This document shows, piece by piece, positions 32,601 to 43,514 of a stretch of DNA of 64,000 bases. Where the stretch lies: positions 1,364,001-1,428,000 of the forward strand of contig JAKLMB010000006.1 of the NCBI GenBank assembly GCA_022813625.1. The letters run 5' to 3'. Under the pieces are notes generated by a model. That model did not search any database, had not been told where the DNA came from, and worked only from the letters and a program-made list of their open reading frames with translations. Each line of letters starts with the position of its first letter. The stretch's first letter is position 1. Source of the stretch: Aaosphaeria pasadenensis. Its lineage: Eukaryota; Ascomycota; Dothideomycetes; Pleosporales. The position numbers and the translations under genes were made by a program.

Positions 32601-34025
32601 GGATAGAAAGGACGACTCCCAGGCATTGTATTTGACGAAGCGAATTGATTTCAGGACTTCGGTCACGAGTGAGATCCTCGAATCCGAAATACTCGATATC
32701 GCCTTCCTCCTCCCCGCCAAAGACTTCGTCGCCCAGGTCAATGCCGGAATACTGATCACCAGCAGACTGAATCCAGCGACAGCAGAGTAGGTGATGTTGA
32801 TGATGAGGAGAATGAGGCAGGCGAGAATGGTCATCGGAGCCGCCCAGATCATGTGGAGCATACCAGCCGCGAGATCGATCCGGGCGACGTCTGTGGACAT
32901 GAGGTTGATGATTCGACCGTCTGAATATCCCTTCCCAGCTGCTCGCGCGCGTGCTGATATCCGCAGTGACTTCTCGAATATGGCGGTTGTGAGGACGCCG
33001 CGCGCCTGTGCACCCACCATGCCTCCGCGATACAGAAACTGATTTGTGGACAGTGATTGAATGAACTGGATGAGGACGATGCCGAAGAGTATTCCCAGGC
33101 CTCGGCCGATCGGTGGTCCGGGTCGGTCGTTTGTGGATGCCTCGTATGCGTCTCCAACGAATGTCAATAAGAAGCGTAGAGTGAAGGGCACCATCACTTG
33201 GCCGAGTGAAGATATTAAGATACAGATGCCACCTATCCAAAAGTCTCTCTTGAATGTCATGTATAGGGCCATCATGAGCTTGCGTTTCGAATCCGCTGCA
33301 CATCGGTTCTGGAAAGAGTTATGGAAGGGAGCTGACAGGGTGTTGACATTCCTGTCAGGGTTGACGAGCCAGATATCGTTCGTTTCGAGGGTGCGTCTAT
33401 ATCCATTCGCCATAAACGATGATACCCATCCGAAGTGTAATTTGCTGAATAGATTCGCAGTGTTCTCCGGGCACATCGATCGTATAGAAGGCACCGGGGA
33501 TACCGGTCCCCATTTCAGTGGATTGAGGTTCTGGTGCCACGGCTTTCCATTACTGTTTGGAGTGAAGCTGGAATACCATTTCTGTCGCTTCGAAACTTCC
33601 ACTGCTTTTGAGTCCTCCTTTTCATATAATTCAGGCGTAAGAACGGGTCGCTCCCATGTCTTAGGCAATCGATACCAAATACGATGCTCCAAAGATGAAG
33701 TTCTCGTGGGAATGATCGACTGCCGGACTCTCTGGTGCCATGATTTCCTTTCATATTTCTTTTCCACATTTCTTCGTGCATATGAATCGATAATTGGTTC
33801 CAATGTATCCTGAGATCCGTTGCTGTGTTGCAGCGCGGGAAAAGGAAGGGAGTCATGACGATAATTCGGGTCGGAGTCATTGAGACTGTTCCTTCGTGAG
33901 TCGAGCGATATTGGTGAGAGCTCCAGCCATGATTCATCGTTGATCCCGTTTCCTGGGACGGTCGAAGCCGATGATGGTATCCCAATCTGGAGTCCTACGG
34001 TCATGGTACGGTCATGTGAAGACAT
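29634..34025 (-). CDS. ABCC-type (Yor1/MRP-like) multidrug ABC transporter
   Basis: A full-length ABC exporter of 1463 residues in one exon. A polar N-terminal region of about 200 residues without a TMD0 domain is followed by TMD1, NBD1, linker, TMD2 and NBD2, the layout of short ABCC/Yor1 proteins. NBD1 has Walker A GSVGSGKTS near residue 650, signature LSGGQRQR near 742 and Walker B LLDDPLSAVD, where Asp replaces the usual catalytic Glu as in other ABCC NBD1 sites. NBD2 has GRTGAGKSS near 1257, a variant signature FSLGQRQL near 1357 and CDEATSSVD with the catalytic Glu. It is probably in the plasma membrane and exports organic anions or toxic metabolites. It is divergently transcribed from the citrate synthase-like gene, so it may export the cluster product or give self-resistance. 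Confidence 0.93.
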   Translation of the reverse strand: MSSHDRTMTVGLQIGIPSSASTVPGNGINDESWLELSPISLDSRRNSLNDSDPNYRHDSLPFPALQHSNGSQDTLEPIIDSYARRNVEKKYERKSWHQRVRQSIIPTRTSSLEHRIWYRLPKTWERPVLTPELYEKEDSKAVEVSKRQKWYSSFTPNSNGKPWHQNLNPLKWGPVSPVPSIRSMCPENTANLFSKLHFGWVSSFMANGYRRTLETNDIWLVNPDRNVNTLSAPFHNSFQNRCAADSKRKLMMALYMTFKRDFWIGGICILISSLGQVMVPFTLRFLLTFVGDAYEASTNDRPGPPIGRGLGILFGIVLIQFIQSLSTNQFLYRGGMVGAQARGVLTTAIFEKSLRISARARAAGKGYSDGRIINLMSTDVARIDLAAGMLHMIWAAPMTILACLILLIINITYSAVAGFSLLVISIPALTWATKSLAGRRKAISSISDSRISLVTEVLKSIRFVKYNAWESSFLSKLQGLRKKETILVAKLLTTRNAIYVISISTPVFAAMISFIVYSMTGHSLGVGPVFSSLALFNAVRIPLSLLPIVIGQMADAMACLKRIEDFLSAEEHEDKIEWDMRAEQGIQVQKASFTWEQTPENDQVSTGKQQGQKANEKSEMELETSKPPVFSIKDMSFSVGRNELLAVVGSVGSGKTSLLSALAGEMRKTDGNVIMGSWARAYCPQQAWIQNASVKDNILFGKSMDERWYETVKYACSLEADMKQFSAGEDTEIGERGINLSGGQRQRINLARAIYSQSEIMLLDDPLSAVDVHVGKHLFDQAICGLLKDKCRILATHQLHVLHKCDRILWLENGGIKALDTFDNLIARNTDFQKMMENTVQEDVLAESALEEHSETKEETQKKVTKESNGPKKGQLVKEENKGEGHVSWAVYRAYITSSGHILLGLIPIFLLVVAQGANAIMGLWLGFWTSDRFHLSRDSYIAIYVALAVSQALLMFFFTASVSNLGSIASRRTLDKATEKVIRSPQSFHDTQPLGRIITRLSRDADVVDNQLPDALRMFLYTMVLIATVIALLIYYFPYFAIALVPILALFLFATSYFRVTARTLKRHEAVLRSKLFARFSESVSGVSTIRAFGLQTTFTNTIREAVDGMNAAYYLTKASERWLATRLDLVANMMVLTVGLLVVISRDAIHPSISGVLLAYLLSMIHVIQLVVRQLAEVQNGMNSMERLHEYATALETEREASEHTVKTTPSWPERGEIIMQDVQMRYRPELPLVLNHLNLHVHGGQKTGIVGRTGAGKSSITQVLFRLVDLAGGRVIIDGVDLSTVALSELRSKISIITQDPTLFKGTIRSNLDPFDQHPDMDLWDAVRKAGLLDDEKNKVQLDSTVEEAGANFSLGQRQLIALARALLHDSRIVVCDEATSSVDMETDAKVQRAMSQAFAGKTVLTIAHRLKTIIDYDRVCVMDKGSVLEFGSPLELWEQGGIFKEMCAGNGIDKAHFGR

Positions 34026-34658
34026 TGTGTCCCGTCAAGGATATCGAGGAAGTCTTGGAAAAAATTCCCATCTTCTGAGGAACCATCGATAGACATTGTT
34101 GACAATCAAGATGTGGCGTAGCGATGCTAGACATCCCACCCGGGCGTTGCAAAGCTTGGTGGGTCGTGCATCTTACATACTTGAGTTGCGTAGCGGAGAT
34201 TGATGTAGATGTTTCGGGTTACTACACCTCCTTGGAGGCCTGTTTCAGTTCTCTATTTAGTTAACCGAAATCAAATCGTGGGGTCATTGATCCGACCGGC
34301 GGGAGCGCGGAATAATCATGCCCAGTGAAAGGGTCTGCAATGTCAGTGGTGGCATACAGGTAAGATGGAGTGTTTTGCGGGGATACGCTGGGTGATCCAA
34401 CTACCAAACCGCCTGAGGCACAGAAGGATGGATTCAGACTCAACATCAGCATTCGATAGGTTGTACTCAGCACACAATATAGCAGAAACACAAGTTCGTG
34501 GATGTGTGTTCTTATATTGGTCTTTCTCCATCATTACGCCCCGTTCACTCAGTTTTTGACGTCTTCTTTAATTAGTCTCACGTTTGCAGATACTCGCACG
34601 AGATCTTAGATACTTTCTTTTCAGATACCTTCCTTGATACCTTCCTTCAAGAATCAAC
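34026..34658. promoter_or_regulatory. shared divergent promoter, ABC transporter/citrate synthase-like
   Basis: 633 bp between outward-facing start codons. It contains CCGACCGGCGGG near 34293, a GC-rich island in AT-richer DNA. This could be a zinc-cluster factor site, but that is inference only. Confidence 0.4.
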
Positions 34659-35958
34659 ATGCAGAGCATTGTCGAATCAGTGTCAGACGCGTTCAGTGGC
34701 CAGTCTGCCATAGCGTATGACAGTTCCCTTTCGGTGCTGGACAACCGAACGGGAAAGACGTATTCGATACCAATCGCGCGAAATGCAGTACGCGCTACGG
34801 ATTTCAAGCAAATCAAGGGAGATGGCTCTCGAGCCAACGTAGTGGAGCAAATGGAAGCCGGTTTGAGGATACTGGACCCAGGATATATGAATACTGCAGT
34901 TGTGGAATCATCGGTCACCTTCATGTCAGTATCGTCCCCAAGCAATGACCAAAGTATGTATTGAGCCTTGACAGTGATGGGATCCGCGGCACTATCCATT
35001 ACCGCGAGCATTCTCTTGACAAAGTCGTCCGTGACAATGATTGGGAGGAAGTTGTTTACTTGATCAATTGGGGCCATTTGCCTACCTTGACCGAGAAGGT
35101 ACAATTTCGGAAAGATCTCGCTGCCAACATGGTACCGCCTCAGCCTGTAGTCGACGTGATTCGCGCTCTACCGTATGTCAACCCCAGATTTTGCTACGAC
35201 GATCATTCGTCATCGCCCTTGCGTACTGCCACAAGCGAGGCAAAGAGTTCACGGCAGCAGATCCCAATGGATCGTTCATTGGCAACTGTCTGCTCATGAT
35301 GGGCTTCACCCAAAATGGCAAGCCTGATGCGACCATTGAGCGATGCTTCGAGAAGCTCTGGATCCTCTACGCCAACCACGAGATGACCAACTCCACAGCA
35401 GCATTCCTACACACTGCGTCTTCCCTCACCGACCCAATATCGGGCTTGGCGGCAGCCCTCCTCTCTGGCTACGGCCCCCTCCACGGAGCCGCGATTGAGT
35501 GTGCGTTCACCGACTTTGAGAGAATCGGAGTGCCTGCGAACGTGCCAGCGTTCCTCGACGAGGTTAAGGGCGGCAAGCAACGTCTTTTCGGCTATGGCCA
35601 CAGGGTGTACAAGGCGGTCGACCCCAGGGCGAAGTGGATCCGAGCGACGCTCGATCAGCACAAAGACAGAGTGTATGGCAATGAGCTGCTCCAGGTCGCG
35701 ATGGAAATCGATCGATTGGCGCTCAACGACCCGTACTTCAAATCAAGGAACCTGAAGGTCAATGCAGATCTCTATGGTACGTTTTTGTACACTGCCATGG
35801 GGTTTGAGACCGACATCATCGTCGCGATGTGCTCCTTGAGTAGGTCGGGTGGGTTGATGGCTCATTGGCGCGAGGCTATGGAGCAGAAGCCATGTATCTG
35901 GCGCCCACAGCAGGTGTTCACAGGGTCCATCCCACAAGGCGCGCGGGCCAAATTGTGA
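34659..35958 (+). CDS. citrate synthase-like, PTS1 peroxisomal; frame interrupted, possibly broken
   Basis: Citrate synthase superfamily (acyl-CoA plus an oxoacid to a citrate-type product). Exon 1 is 34659-34924. A 50-bp intron joins it to 34975 onward, restoring SVTF-IDGIRG exactly as in the family. Downstream coding (about 35188-35958) keeps the catalytic set: NHEMTNST (His), YGPLHGAA (His), GYGHRVYK (Arg) and NADLYG (Asp). The C-terminus is GARAKL, whose AKL is a canonical PTS1, and no mitochondrial presequence is visible. Between MVPPQPVVDVIRALP (ending near 35172) and RSFVIALAYCHKRG (from about 35200) roughly 45 residues expected in the family are absent and the frame changes. The only splice that restores the frame uses a weak donor (GTACAA at 35099) and acceptor at 35187. 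It would yield 387 residues but discard conserved sequence. Either the gene is damaged or the assembly lost bases. Alkylcitrate-type synthases are the most relevant comparison. Confidence 0.75.
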
Positions 35959-38149
35959 ATGTCTGCATTCTGCACGTTCAGAGTCATTCCAGGGTCAATT
36001 CGACGCCATTTGATGGAATTATTGGCTGGGACGTTGAGATCAAGTCGGCCGCTGCAGGGCTCTCGTATGCCCACCTTTTCCCCTCCCGCCTTTTTCCGCA
36101 TCATTCCACTTCAGCCTCAGTATCGGAGGTCGGGAATCAAGGGTTCGCAGTGAAAAGGTGGACGCTACAGCTGCATGTCTGACTGTATCTCACATGCCGA
36201 CTTCTTTTATTCTGCATATAGTTTTTTCTTGTCTTTTCGTTTCAACGTGTATATAGACTTTGACCATAACCGTTAGCTCCTAAAGAGGGCTGATGAGGGA
36301 GTTCATAGCGAGGCGTTACAGCATATAATTAAATTTTGATCTTTCTTCATAAGTTCATACTTCTCGGTCATCGATCTAGCAAAGGGCATTAATGTTGAGC
36401 AAGAGCAGAAAAGACGCGTAGGTTAGCTGAGTGGCTTAGTAGCTTGAAGCCCCCGTACCACTCACGAGCAAAAATCATGTGTTGGAATCATGGAGTCTCC
36501 GATAAGCCATGAAGCGTACGTGTGTAGGTGTAACAACGTCTGTGATCCAGTCAAGTGAGTTGAGTCCCTTTGTTCTACATCACATCATGGCCCGAACCCC
36601 GAATGTCAGAGGCGGTAACGATCTGCGAGTGGCTTGTTCGGGGGACACGGCATGCCAGGTTTGATATTAACCTTAAGCCCGACTAACTGCGCCCCTCCAT
36701 CTCTGTCTTCCTCTCCACCCCTTCTAGAAAGTTACTAGAATGTCTTGACTCCTTACTACCGATGGTTTTAGTCTTGATTCTGATGCATTTCAAGGCGTAC
36801 AACTTAGAGCCATCTTTTGTGAAATGAATCTTTGCAGATATGCATTGTCCATGTATCTACCTAGTGTCTGGCTACTCACTTGACATGTCTGGTAAGTCTG
36901 AGATCGAAAGTACATACATGCTGATATGAGGAACCACGAATAAATATATGCAGTACTCCATACATGTGATACCCTCTGATGACTATCTACATGTCTGCAT
37001 ACGAATCATAGATATTACATATTACATACACGAAGAGAATGATTAGGCATTCTCCTCGTCCCCACAGGGTAGATTACCTAGATGTACAGGTACAACAGCT
37101 AGAGATCCCTGCATAACTCTCTACTCAGCACACAAAGGGTAGCATGGCACAAGCTTGTTGTTTGACACGGAGCACTGTACGCGCTATGTCCATAACTCCG
37201 GTAGCCATCGGAACACGCAGGTCCCAGGTATTACTACTGTACTCATACTCGTGGTGAGTAGGTATCCAAAGTAGTTTTTGGTACGGAGCAGTATTGGAGC
37301 CTAACTATCGTAAGAAGGGTCGTTCACCCCGCCCCCCTTCCCAGGACGGCCCGCACAAGACACGCTGCTGTAGCCTGTGATTAGACTGCGGGCGGGTCGT
37401 AGCTTGTTAGACTTAGTAGGTTGTAGGTTGTAACTACTTCGTATGTGGTGTAGCCGGTAGCTAACGGAAGAGCGAAGTGAGATGGTGATCGGTTTTGGCG
37501 GCCGCCCTGGTCGTGTCTGTTCGCTATTCGCAACTCGCGTAGTTATCGCTATCGGCCATTGTCATGCATGCCTGAACAATAATCAATTAGTCGAGATCGT
37601 GGTCGTAAGTCGTAATCACCCATAGCCATGGTGGTAGTAGAGTGAGTCGTAGCCGTAGTTTCGTGGTAGCAGCGGAAGGGCGATGAACTATCCCATACAT
37701 ATATCATCGGACCCTTACCCCATCAGTACTTGTACTCCTACGGGCACCCCCATTGAGTGGTTTTGTTGTACTCTCCTCTCTTTATTTTGACCATTCCATG
37801 CAAACAAAGCAACGTCTAATTCTTTTTTTGTTTCTCTGGTATTATCTTCGTACACAAAATCGGCGGGCGTGTGTGTACGTCAGAAAAAGCTTCAGGCTGA
37901 AGCTGAGATCCCACCCCCCAACGCAGCCCTTTAAGCTGTGCTGTGCCACATCCTTCCTCCCTCCCTCGCTCCCTCTCTCTCCTTCTTTCTCTCTCTCCTC
38001 CGTCCTCCGTCCTCCGTCACTTTCGCCTCCCCCGCCCTCCAATGATTTATCCCGCCATTAACTACCTATACCTGTACCCTTAAACAAGAACAACAACAAT
38101 AAAAACAATAACGTCACTCAACCTCATTGACAACAACTCAACCACGATC
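35959..38149. other. long intergenic region upstream of transcription factor gene
   Basis: About 2.2 kb with no acceptable gene. A tRNA-like string near 36425 (TTAGCTGAGTGGCTTAG) has no matching T arm. The right end, 37955-38040, is CT-rich on the plus strand, just before the transcription factor gene. Confidence 0.5.
37997..38017. repeat. (CCTCCGT)3 heptamer tandem repeat
   Basis: Three perfect tandem copies inside the CT-rich leader, about 130 bp before the Zn2Cys6 gene start. Confidence 0.9.
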
Positions 38150-40497
38150 ATGGCCTTGAGCGCACCAGTGGCTGCTCCCTTCGACCCGTCGCAGCGGACC
38201 TCTCCACCTGTCTTGCTATCCAAAACATGTCAGAACTGCTTCTCTCTTAAGATCCGTTGTGATCGGACTCAAAGAACAGACATATGTGACAGGTAGGGCC
38301 TAATCCCGAGAGCTTCCTTCTATTAGGAGCTACATCCCATTTTCCCCACCACAAGATTGTACTGACGATATATCGCAGATGCGCTCGACTGGGTAAACAC
38401 TGTGTATTCCGACCTGCACGAAGAAGAGACAATTCCGCGAAGCGCGATTCGTAAGTCTGGTTCCTTCTACTCCATACCGCTCGCAAATGCCGCCTGTGTA
38501 GACAACATGCTAATGATTCCCGAGCGCAGGCGCATCCAAGCCCTCGAACAGCAGGTCCAAGATCTCCTCCGAACACAACCCGGCTCCATTATTCAACAAA
38601 CCATTCCAGAGGGTGCTCCTTCCTCCGCGTCAATCGTATCTTCTACCCCTTCTTCCATCGATGCACCCCCGAACGGCGATGTCATCGACCATGACATCCT
38701 CACATTGGAGCGAGCCGAAACGCTGGTGGAATTGTACAAGTCCGACATGATGCCGCACTTCCCATTCATTATTGTTCCTGCAGAAGCAACTGCCACCAAC
38801 TTGCGACATGAAAGCCCATTCTTGTTTTTGTCAATAATATCCGTTGCTTCCTTTCACGACTTGGCAATACAGGAGAAGCTCAGCCATCGGTTCAAATACA
38901 TGGTCAGCGAGAAGGTGCTTCTGGGAGGTGACGACAGTTTGTCACTAGAGTACCTACAGGGCCTCCTGATTGTGCTAGCATGGTACGAGCTGGTCGTTAT
39001 GTGAGACAATTACGCCCAACACGGCTAACGAAATTACAGGAACCAATATCATGGCCGGTCAAAATACTACTCTCAGTATCTCCAACTGGCGGTGTCGATA
39101 GCGGTCGACATGCGCCTGGATCGTACACCCATGCGCAATAAACCCTCAAATCCAGGGAGCAAGCGCGACCCCATCGCTAATGCTGTGGGTGCCGCGACCT
39201 GGGGAGCGGAGGAGCAGAGAGCCGCAGCCGGCATATTCTACATTTCCTCCACGTGCGTATCCTATCTGACAGCCGACATTTCATGCCAAGTATCCGAGCT
39301 GACTGTCTCACAGAATTTCAAAACTGTTCGACAAGATGAATACGTTTCCATGTTCAACCTTTGTTGAAGAAGGATGTCGTGCACTGAGGCAACGGGGCGA
39401 GTTTCAGACAGACAAGGACCTCTATCATATCATTCGTCTACAACGAATAATAGAAAACATCGACACTGTAGCCGACCAGTCATTATCGGACGCCGATGCC
39501 CAAGAAGCCTTTCTCCGAACACGATCGGAGCTGGAGGAATTTAGAATGCACCTCCATACCGACGTGTCTGATAGCCGTAAGTTGACCACCACCATTCTTG
39601 GCACATAAGTCACTCACACAATCAGATTTACTTTTTATGCAATTCCATACAGCGAAATTATTCTTATACCAGGTCGCTTTCTTCGAGCGCTCATTACAGC
39701 ATAACCCCGCTCTCCATCTTAACACCCTCTGCGAGGGGCTTGATTCCGCCAAGGCATTCTTAGATCTGTACCTATGGCTACCGCCAAAATCCGAGATGGC
39801 TTTGACCAATTCCGAGTGGATCCAACTTTCTTTCGGCGTAAATTTGGCAGCTAAGTTCGCTATCGTAAGCAAATATCCAAGCGTTGAACCGCAGACGCGA
39901 GAGCTCCGACGCAATTTGAATATCGACAATGTTTTCCGCCACCTGAGCCTTAGAATAGGCGCATTGGTTGGCCGAGCCTCAGACGGAAATAAACAAAAGG
40001 ACATATTTTATCATTACGAGCAAAGAGTGCGGAAAATTCAGAATTGGTACGAGCGTATGGTGAAGGCGACTGGAAGCGACAGCCCCCTGAGCCAACAGGC
40101 GTCAGTTTCGCCACCAGCAACTGGAAACGTGCAATCAATACCAATGCCAACACAACAGATGGACGCAAACGCACAATCACTAGGCGGTCAACAGTTATCA
40201 TTGTCTTCTACAGGCTACGCACAACAGCAACCGATTTCGTTTGCCAATGGGAACATGGCTGTTTCCGCAGCCAGCATGGGTCTAACTCCTCTGAGCACGA
40301 GTCCATTCTCCTCAAGCTACAGTCCTGTGCCATCAATCGCATTCCCTGACCTCATGAGTGCGCCCGGTTGGGACATGCCATTTACGATTCCCATGGACGA
40401 CAATGCATGGGTTTTTGACGTGACCAGCGGGTATCAAGGCATGAACATGGCGAGTCCGCCAAGTGACGGCACATGGGGTAGTCCCAACGATCTCTGA
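38150..40497 (+). CDS. Zn(II)2Cys6 fungal-specific transcription factor
   Basis: Nuclear regulator of 671 residues. Six exons: 38150-38292, 38379-38450, 38530-38982, 39040-39252, 39314-39576 and 39626-40497; all phases agree. The zinc cluster is C-x2-C-x6-C-x8-C-x2-C-x6-C, split by intron 1 right after the fourth Cys region (CQNCFSLKIRC, then ICDR/CARLGKHC). It is followed by VFRPARRRDNS and a short leucine-zipper-like coil (RIQALEQQVQDLL), the usual DNA-binding and dimerisation order. The middle-homology region fills exons 3 to 6, and the C-terminus is a Gln/Ser/Pro-rich probable activation domain ending in GTWGSPNDL. The linker after the cluster recalls the PrtT/War1-like group, with low confidence. 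Lying at the edge of the P450/ABC/citrate synthase block, it may regulate it, or may be unrelated given the 2.2 kb gap. Confidence 0.9.
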
Positions 40498-42602
40498 TCT
40501 GATTTTCGTTCTTATACATTTTTTTTCGAATTTTCTTGTACCTGGAAGATATCCGCACTTTACATTTCACATGATTTTGAAAGGACACTTTGGGCTGGCG
40601 TTGGCGGAAAGAGAGGCTTCAATCAAGCTCTCATTTTTCTACCGCTACAGGAGTTGGTTCCCCTTTACGAGGCTCAGGAGATATATCCAACACCTTTTCA
40701 AAATTCTACTATCCATGCTTTCAGGAGCATTGGCAATTTTCAGCAGCATATATTGAACATTCTTCCTATCTGCATTTGAACACAATGTGACATCGAATTC
40801 ATCCGCACAGAACGCTCAACTCCATACTTGATTATCATTCTCCCAAAAATCAGCCCTACACCAAGAACCAAGCGGCACAATACATACCGCATCCGCCCTT
40901 TCGCACACGCGCGCTCGCTCGCGGTGCACTTGCAGCGGCTCCTCCCGCTCACCAAAGCGCCAGGCGCCTGAACTTTGCATCACCCAGTCCCCGACTTTAC
41001 GCCCTCCAGAACATCACCCCCTCCGATTCGCTCGAAATCACAAGGTTTCAATTTCATTGGGTGACCAGGTAGTGCAGTGCAGTACCCTGCAGCTGCCCTG
41101 CACGACATCAGGTAAACGGACCAATGCGGAGGGCAGAGGGTGGGCGTAAGCTTGAGATATATTTTTCAAGTGTTTTTCTTTCACCGCGATTTGGATGAAG
41201 AGACTTCTGCTCCGAGTTACGGAATGGATGGCTGTGTGTCACAGTTTTGTGTGTTTGCTGTTATTCATGTGTGACAGGAAAGTAAAGCAAGCTTCTTGGG
41301 ATTAAGGTGCGGTATTGAGTCTCCGGGGCCATGTATGTATGCATGGATGGGTGAAACGAATGACGGCATGTCCACAAATACGAGAAAATCAGAATTTAAG
41401 ATTGATGATGTGCGTTCGTATCTGGTTATTCTGTCGTAGTGGGCATATTTACTTGCTACAATGTTAGTATGCTAAGATCCAACGACATCTTCACGACCAA
41501 CTTCATCATCAGCAGTGTTTCCGAGTAACAATGAAACGATATCACAACCACCATCATCCTCTACGCATTTCAACAAGTTTCAAGGCGCCCACTATATCTT
41601 ATGTACATTTCTCCGCGAGCTCAGTATAACACAAGCAAGTTGCCTAGCAACTTTTCCTCCGAGTAAGATTGGGAACTTGAATGCCAATGTCGCATAGCCC
41701 CGTCGATCCTCGCTTCCTTCACTGTGCGGAAACAGCAAGTAAGCACAAATCCCATCGATCCAATCCCAACACTGTAAGCCTGAGATCTTTGTGTATTCCC
41801 GATCCGAAGCATGGCAATTCCCACCATCCCCGACATCAGCGATCGAGTGCATGTGGAGGGGGACTGTGCGGCATCCGCGTCTGGCATCGACGATGGGGCG
41901 TGGGATCCTGGGTATCGGATTTGTTTGCTGTCGGTACGTTCGAAAAAGGGTATCTGTGTCGTTTGTGAGCGAGCGAGCGAGCTAACTTCCCCGGATTCTC
42001 GAGGATGCTGACAGGGGTGGGCGGGAGTGTGTTTTGTTTTAACTAAATATATGATGTACATGAGGGATGCATGCATGCTTATCGGTCGGTGGAAAACATG
42101 CGTCCTTCGTTCCATGTACAATGAGACAAACGTGATACCTGTGCACAACCAAGTGTGTATGTACATAAGTACCTTATGTGTGGTTTCGTATTGGGCTTGA
42201 CTGAGTGAGTGAGGGTGGTGATAAGTGCACATGCATGTGGAACCAAGTCTCCGTTCAAAGGCCACCACCGTCGACGAACAGAGATTACCCATTGAGGTTT
42301 GAAGGAGAATGGCTGAGTCTTTATTAGTTCGGGGATAGTCGTTCGAAGGGAGAGGTACACAAAAAGACAATGTCAACTCCACTTCAAACAATCATATCTT
42401 TCATTGCGAAGCTCGCTGATCATACGCTTTGGGATTCGGAGCTTCCACACGATTGTGTTGCTTCTTGTAACGATCTTTCGACTTAAACTTCTTCATATCG
42501 TATAATATTCTTTCCTTCTCGTGGGAGCTTTAGACGTATCATTTCATTCCGTCGACTTCCCTTCCCAATCTCCCTCTCTCCTCACAAAACCCAACATCCA
42601 AA
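40498..42602. other. intergenic region
   Basis: About 2.1 kb. A (GAGC)4 tandem lies at 41967-41982, and a small palindromic CTGCAG-rich patch near 41068-41100. Minus-strand frames between 41592 and 42391 look random. No gene is accepted. Confidence 0.5.
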
Positions 42603-43514
42603 ATGGCCAAAATGGTAGACTCCCTAACCACCGACCTCCAAAAGCCCCTCGACATGATGACCTCCCGCCTCATCGACTCCAAACCCCCTCACCCCAACCC
42701 CAAGCCCATGCAAATCCTCATCCTCGGCATGCCTCGCACCGGCGTGTCCTCCCTACGCGCAGCCCTCAACGTCCTCGGCTACAACACCTTCCACGGCTCG
42801 ATGCTGCAGAACACCCCCGAATTATACCCTTACTGGGAAGAAGCCATCTCCGCGTACCACTACGACACCGCTGCGAACTACACTCGCGAGGACTACGACA
42901 AGTTGCTCGGTGACTACAATGTGTCGTGCAACATGCCGGGGACGTACGTGTGGAGGGACCTCGTGGATGCGTATCCGGATGCGAAGATCATTCTCACGAA
43001 TCGGGATCCGGATAGGTGGATGACGTCGATGAAGGCGAGTGTGGATGAGGGGATCAAGTGGAGGAGTTGGGATTATGTTACCCCGTTTGAACCTACGCAG
43101 TAAGTCGTGTTGTGCCCAACCCCTGGGTTCCAGGAAAGAGGGGATATCGTTGCTGACAATTGATGCAGACGCGCATGGTGGAGGTATCAGAAGTTCCAGC
43201 AGGCGCTTCGAAAGCATATCTGTCCCAAGGGCGAGCGCCAGGCGTTCATCGACCACTACGAGGCCATCAGGGCGTATGTGCCGAAGGACAGACTCCTGGA
43301 GTTCGACGTCAAGGCCGGCTGGACCGGTCTCTGTGACTTCTTGGGCAAGGATGTGCCAGATGAGGGTTTCCCTCATGTCAACGATAGGGAGGGCTTCATG
43401 GTGGCGAGAACGCAGAGGTGGTGGAAGGCGTTCAATGCTATGGTTAGCACGCTATTGCCGCCGTTTGCTATGGGGATTGCGGGTGCATTGGGCTGGTGGT
43501 TTGCGAGGTTTTGA
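42603..43514 (+). CDS. P-loop sulfotransferase-family protein (Sulfotransfer_4 type)
   Basis: A protein of 280 residues from two exons, 42603-43099 and 43169-43514 (69-bp GTAAGT..CAG intron). The nucleotide-binding start is ILGMPRTGVSSLRAAL, a sulfotransferase-like 5'-phosphosulfate loop (GxPRTGTxSL). The 3'-phosphate side appears as ILTNRDPDRWMTS. The domain continues through WRRYQKF-like basic residues and a central WTGLCDFLGKDVPDEGFPH block, typical of this fungal family. The last residues (AMGIAGALGWWFARF) form a hydrophobic tail, probably a C-terminal membrane anchor. Many homologues are mislabelled as epimerases. The acceptor substrate is unknown. The usual GT-S/T in the loop reads TGVSS here, so activity is not certain. 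Confidence 0.82.

Noticed and set aside
29634..34025. ABC transporter considered as a broken gene because NBD1 has Asp-Asp at Walker B
   Set aside because: A degenerate catalytic residue in NBD1 is normal for ABCC proteins; the frame is intact.
36420..36480. tRNA-Leu/Ser-like D-arm string TTAGCTGAGTGGCTTAG
   Set aside because: No matching B box or acceptor stem follows within tRNA distance.
41621..42391. Minus-strand open frame of 256 codons
   Set aside because: It looks like random intergenic translation: Cys/His/Thr scatter, no domain and no homologue recalled. Chance frames of this length are possible in stop-poor DNA.
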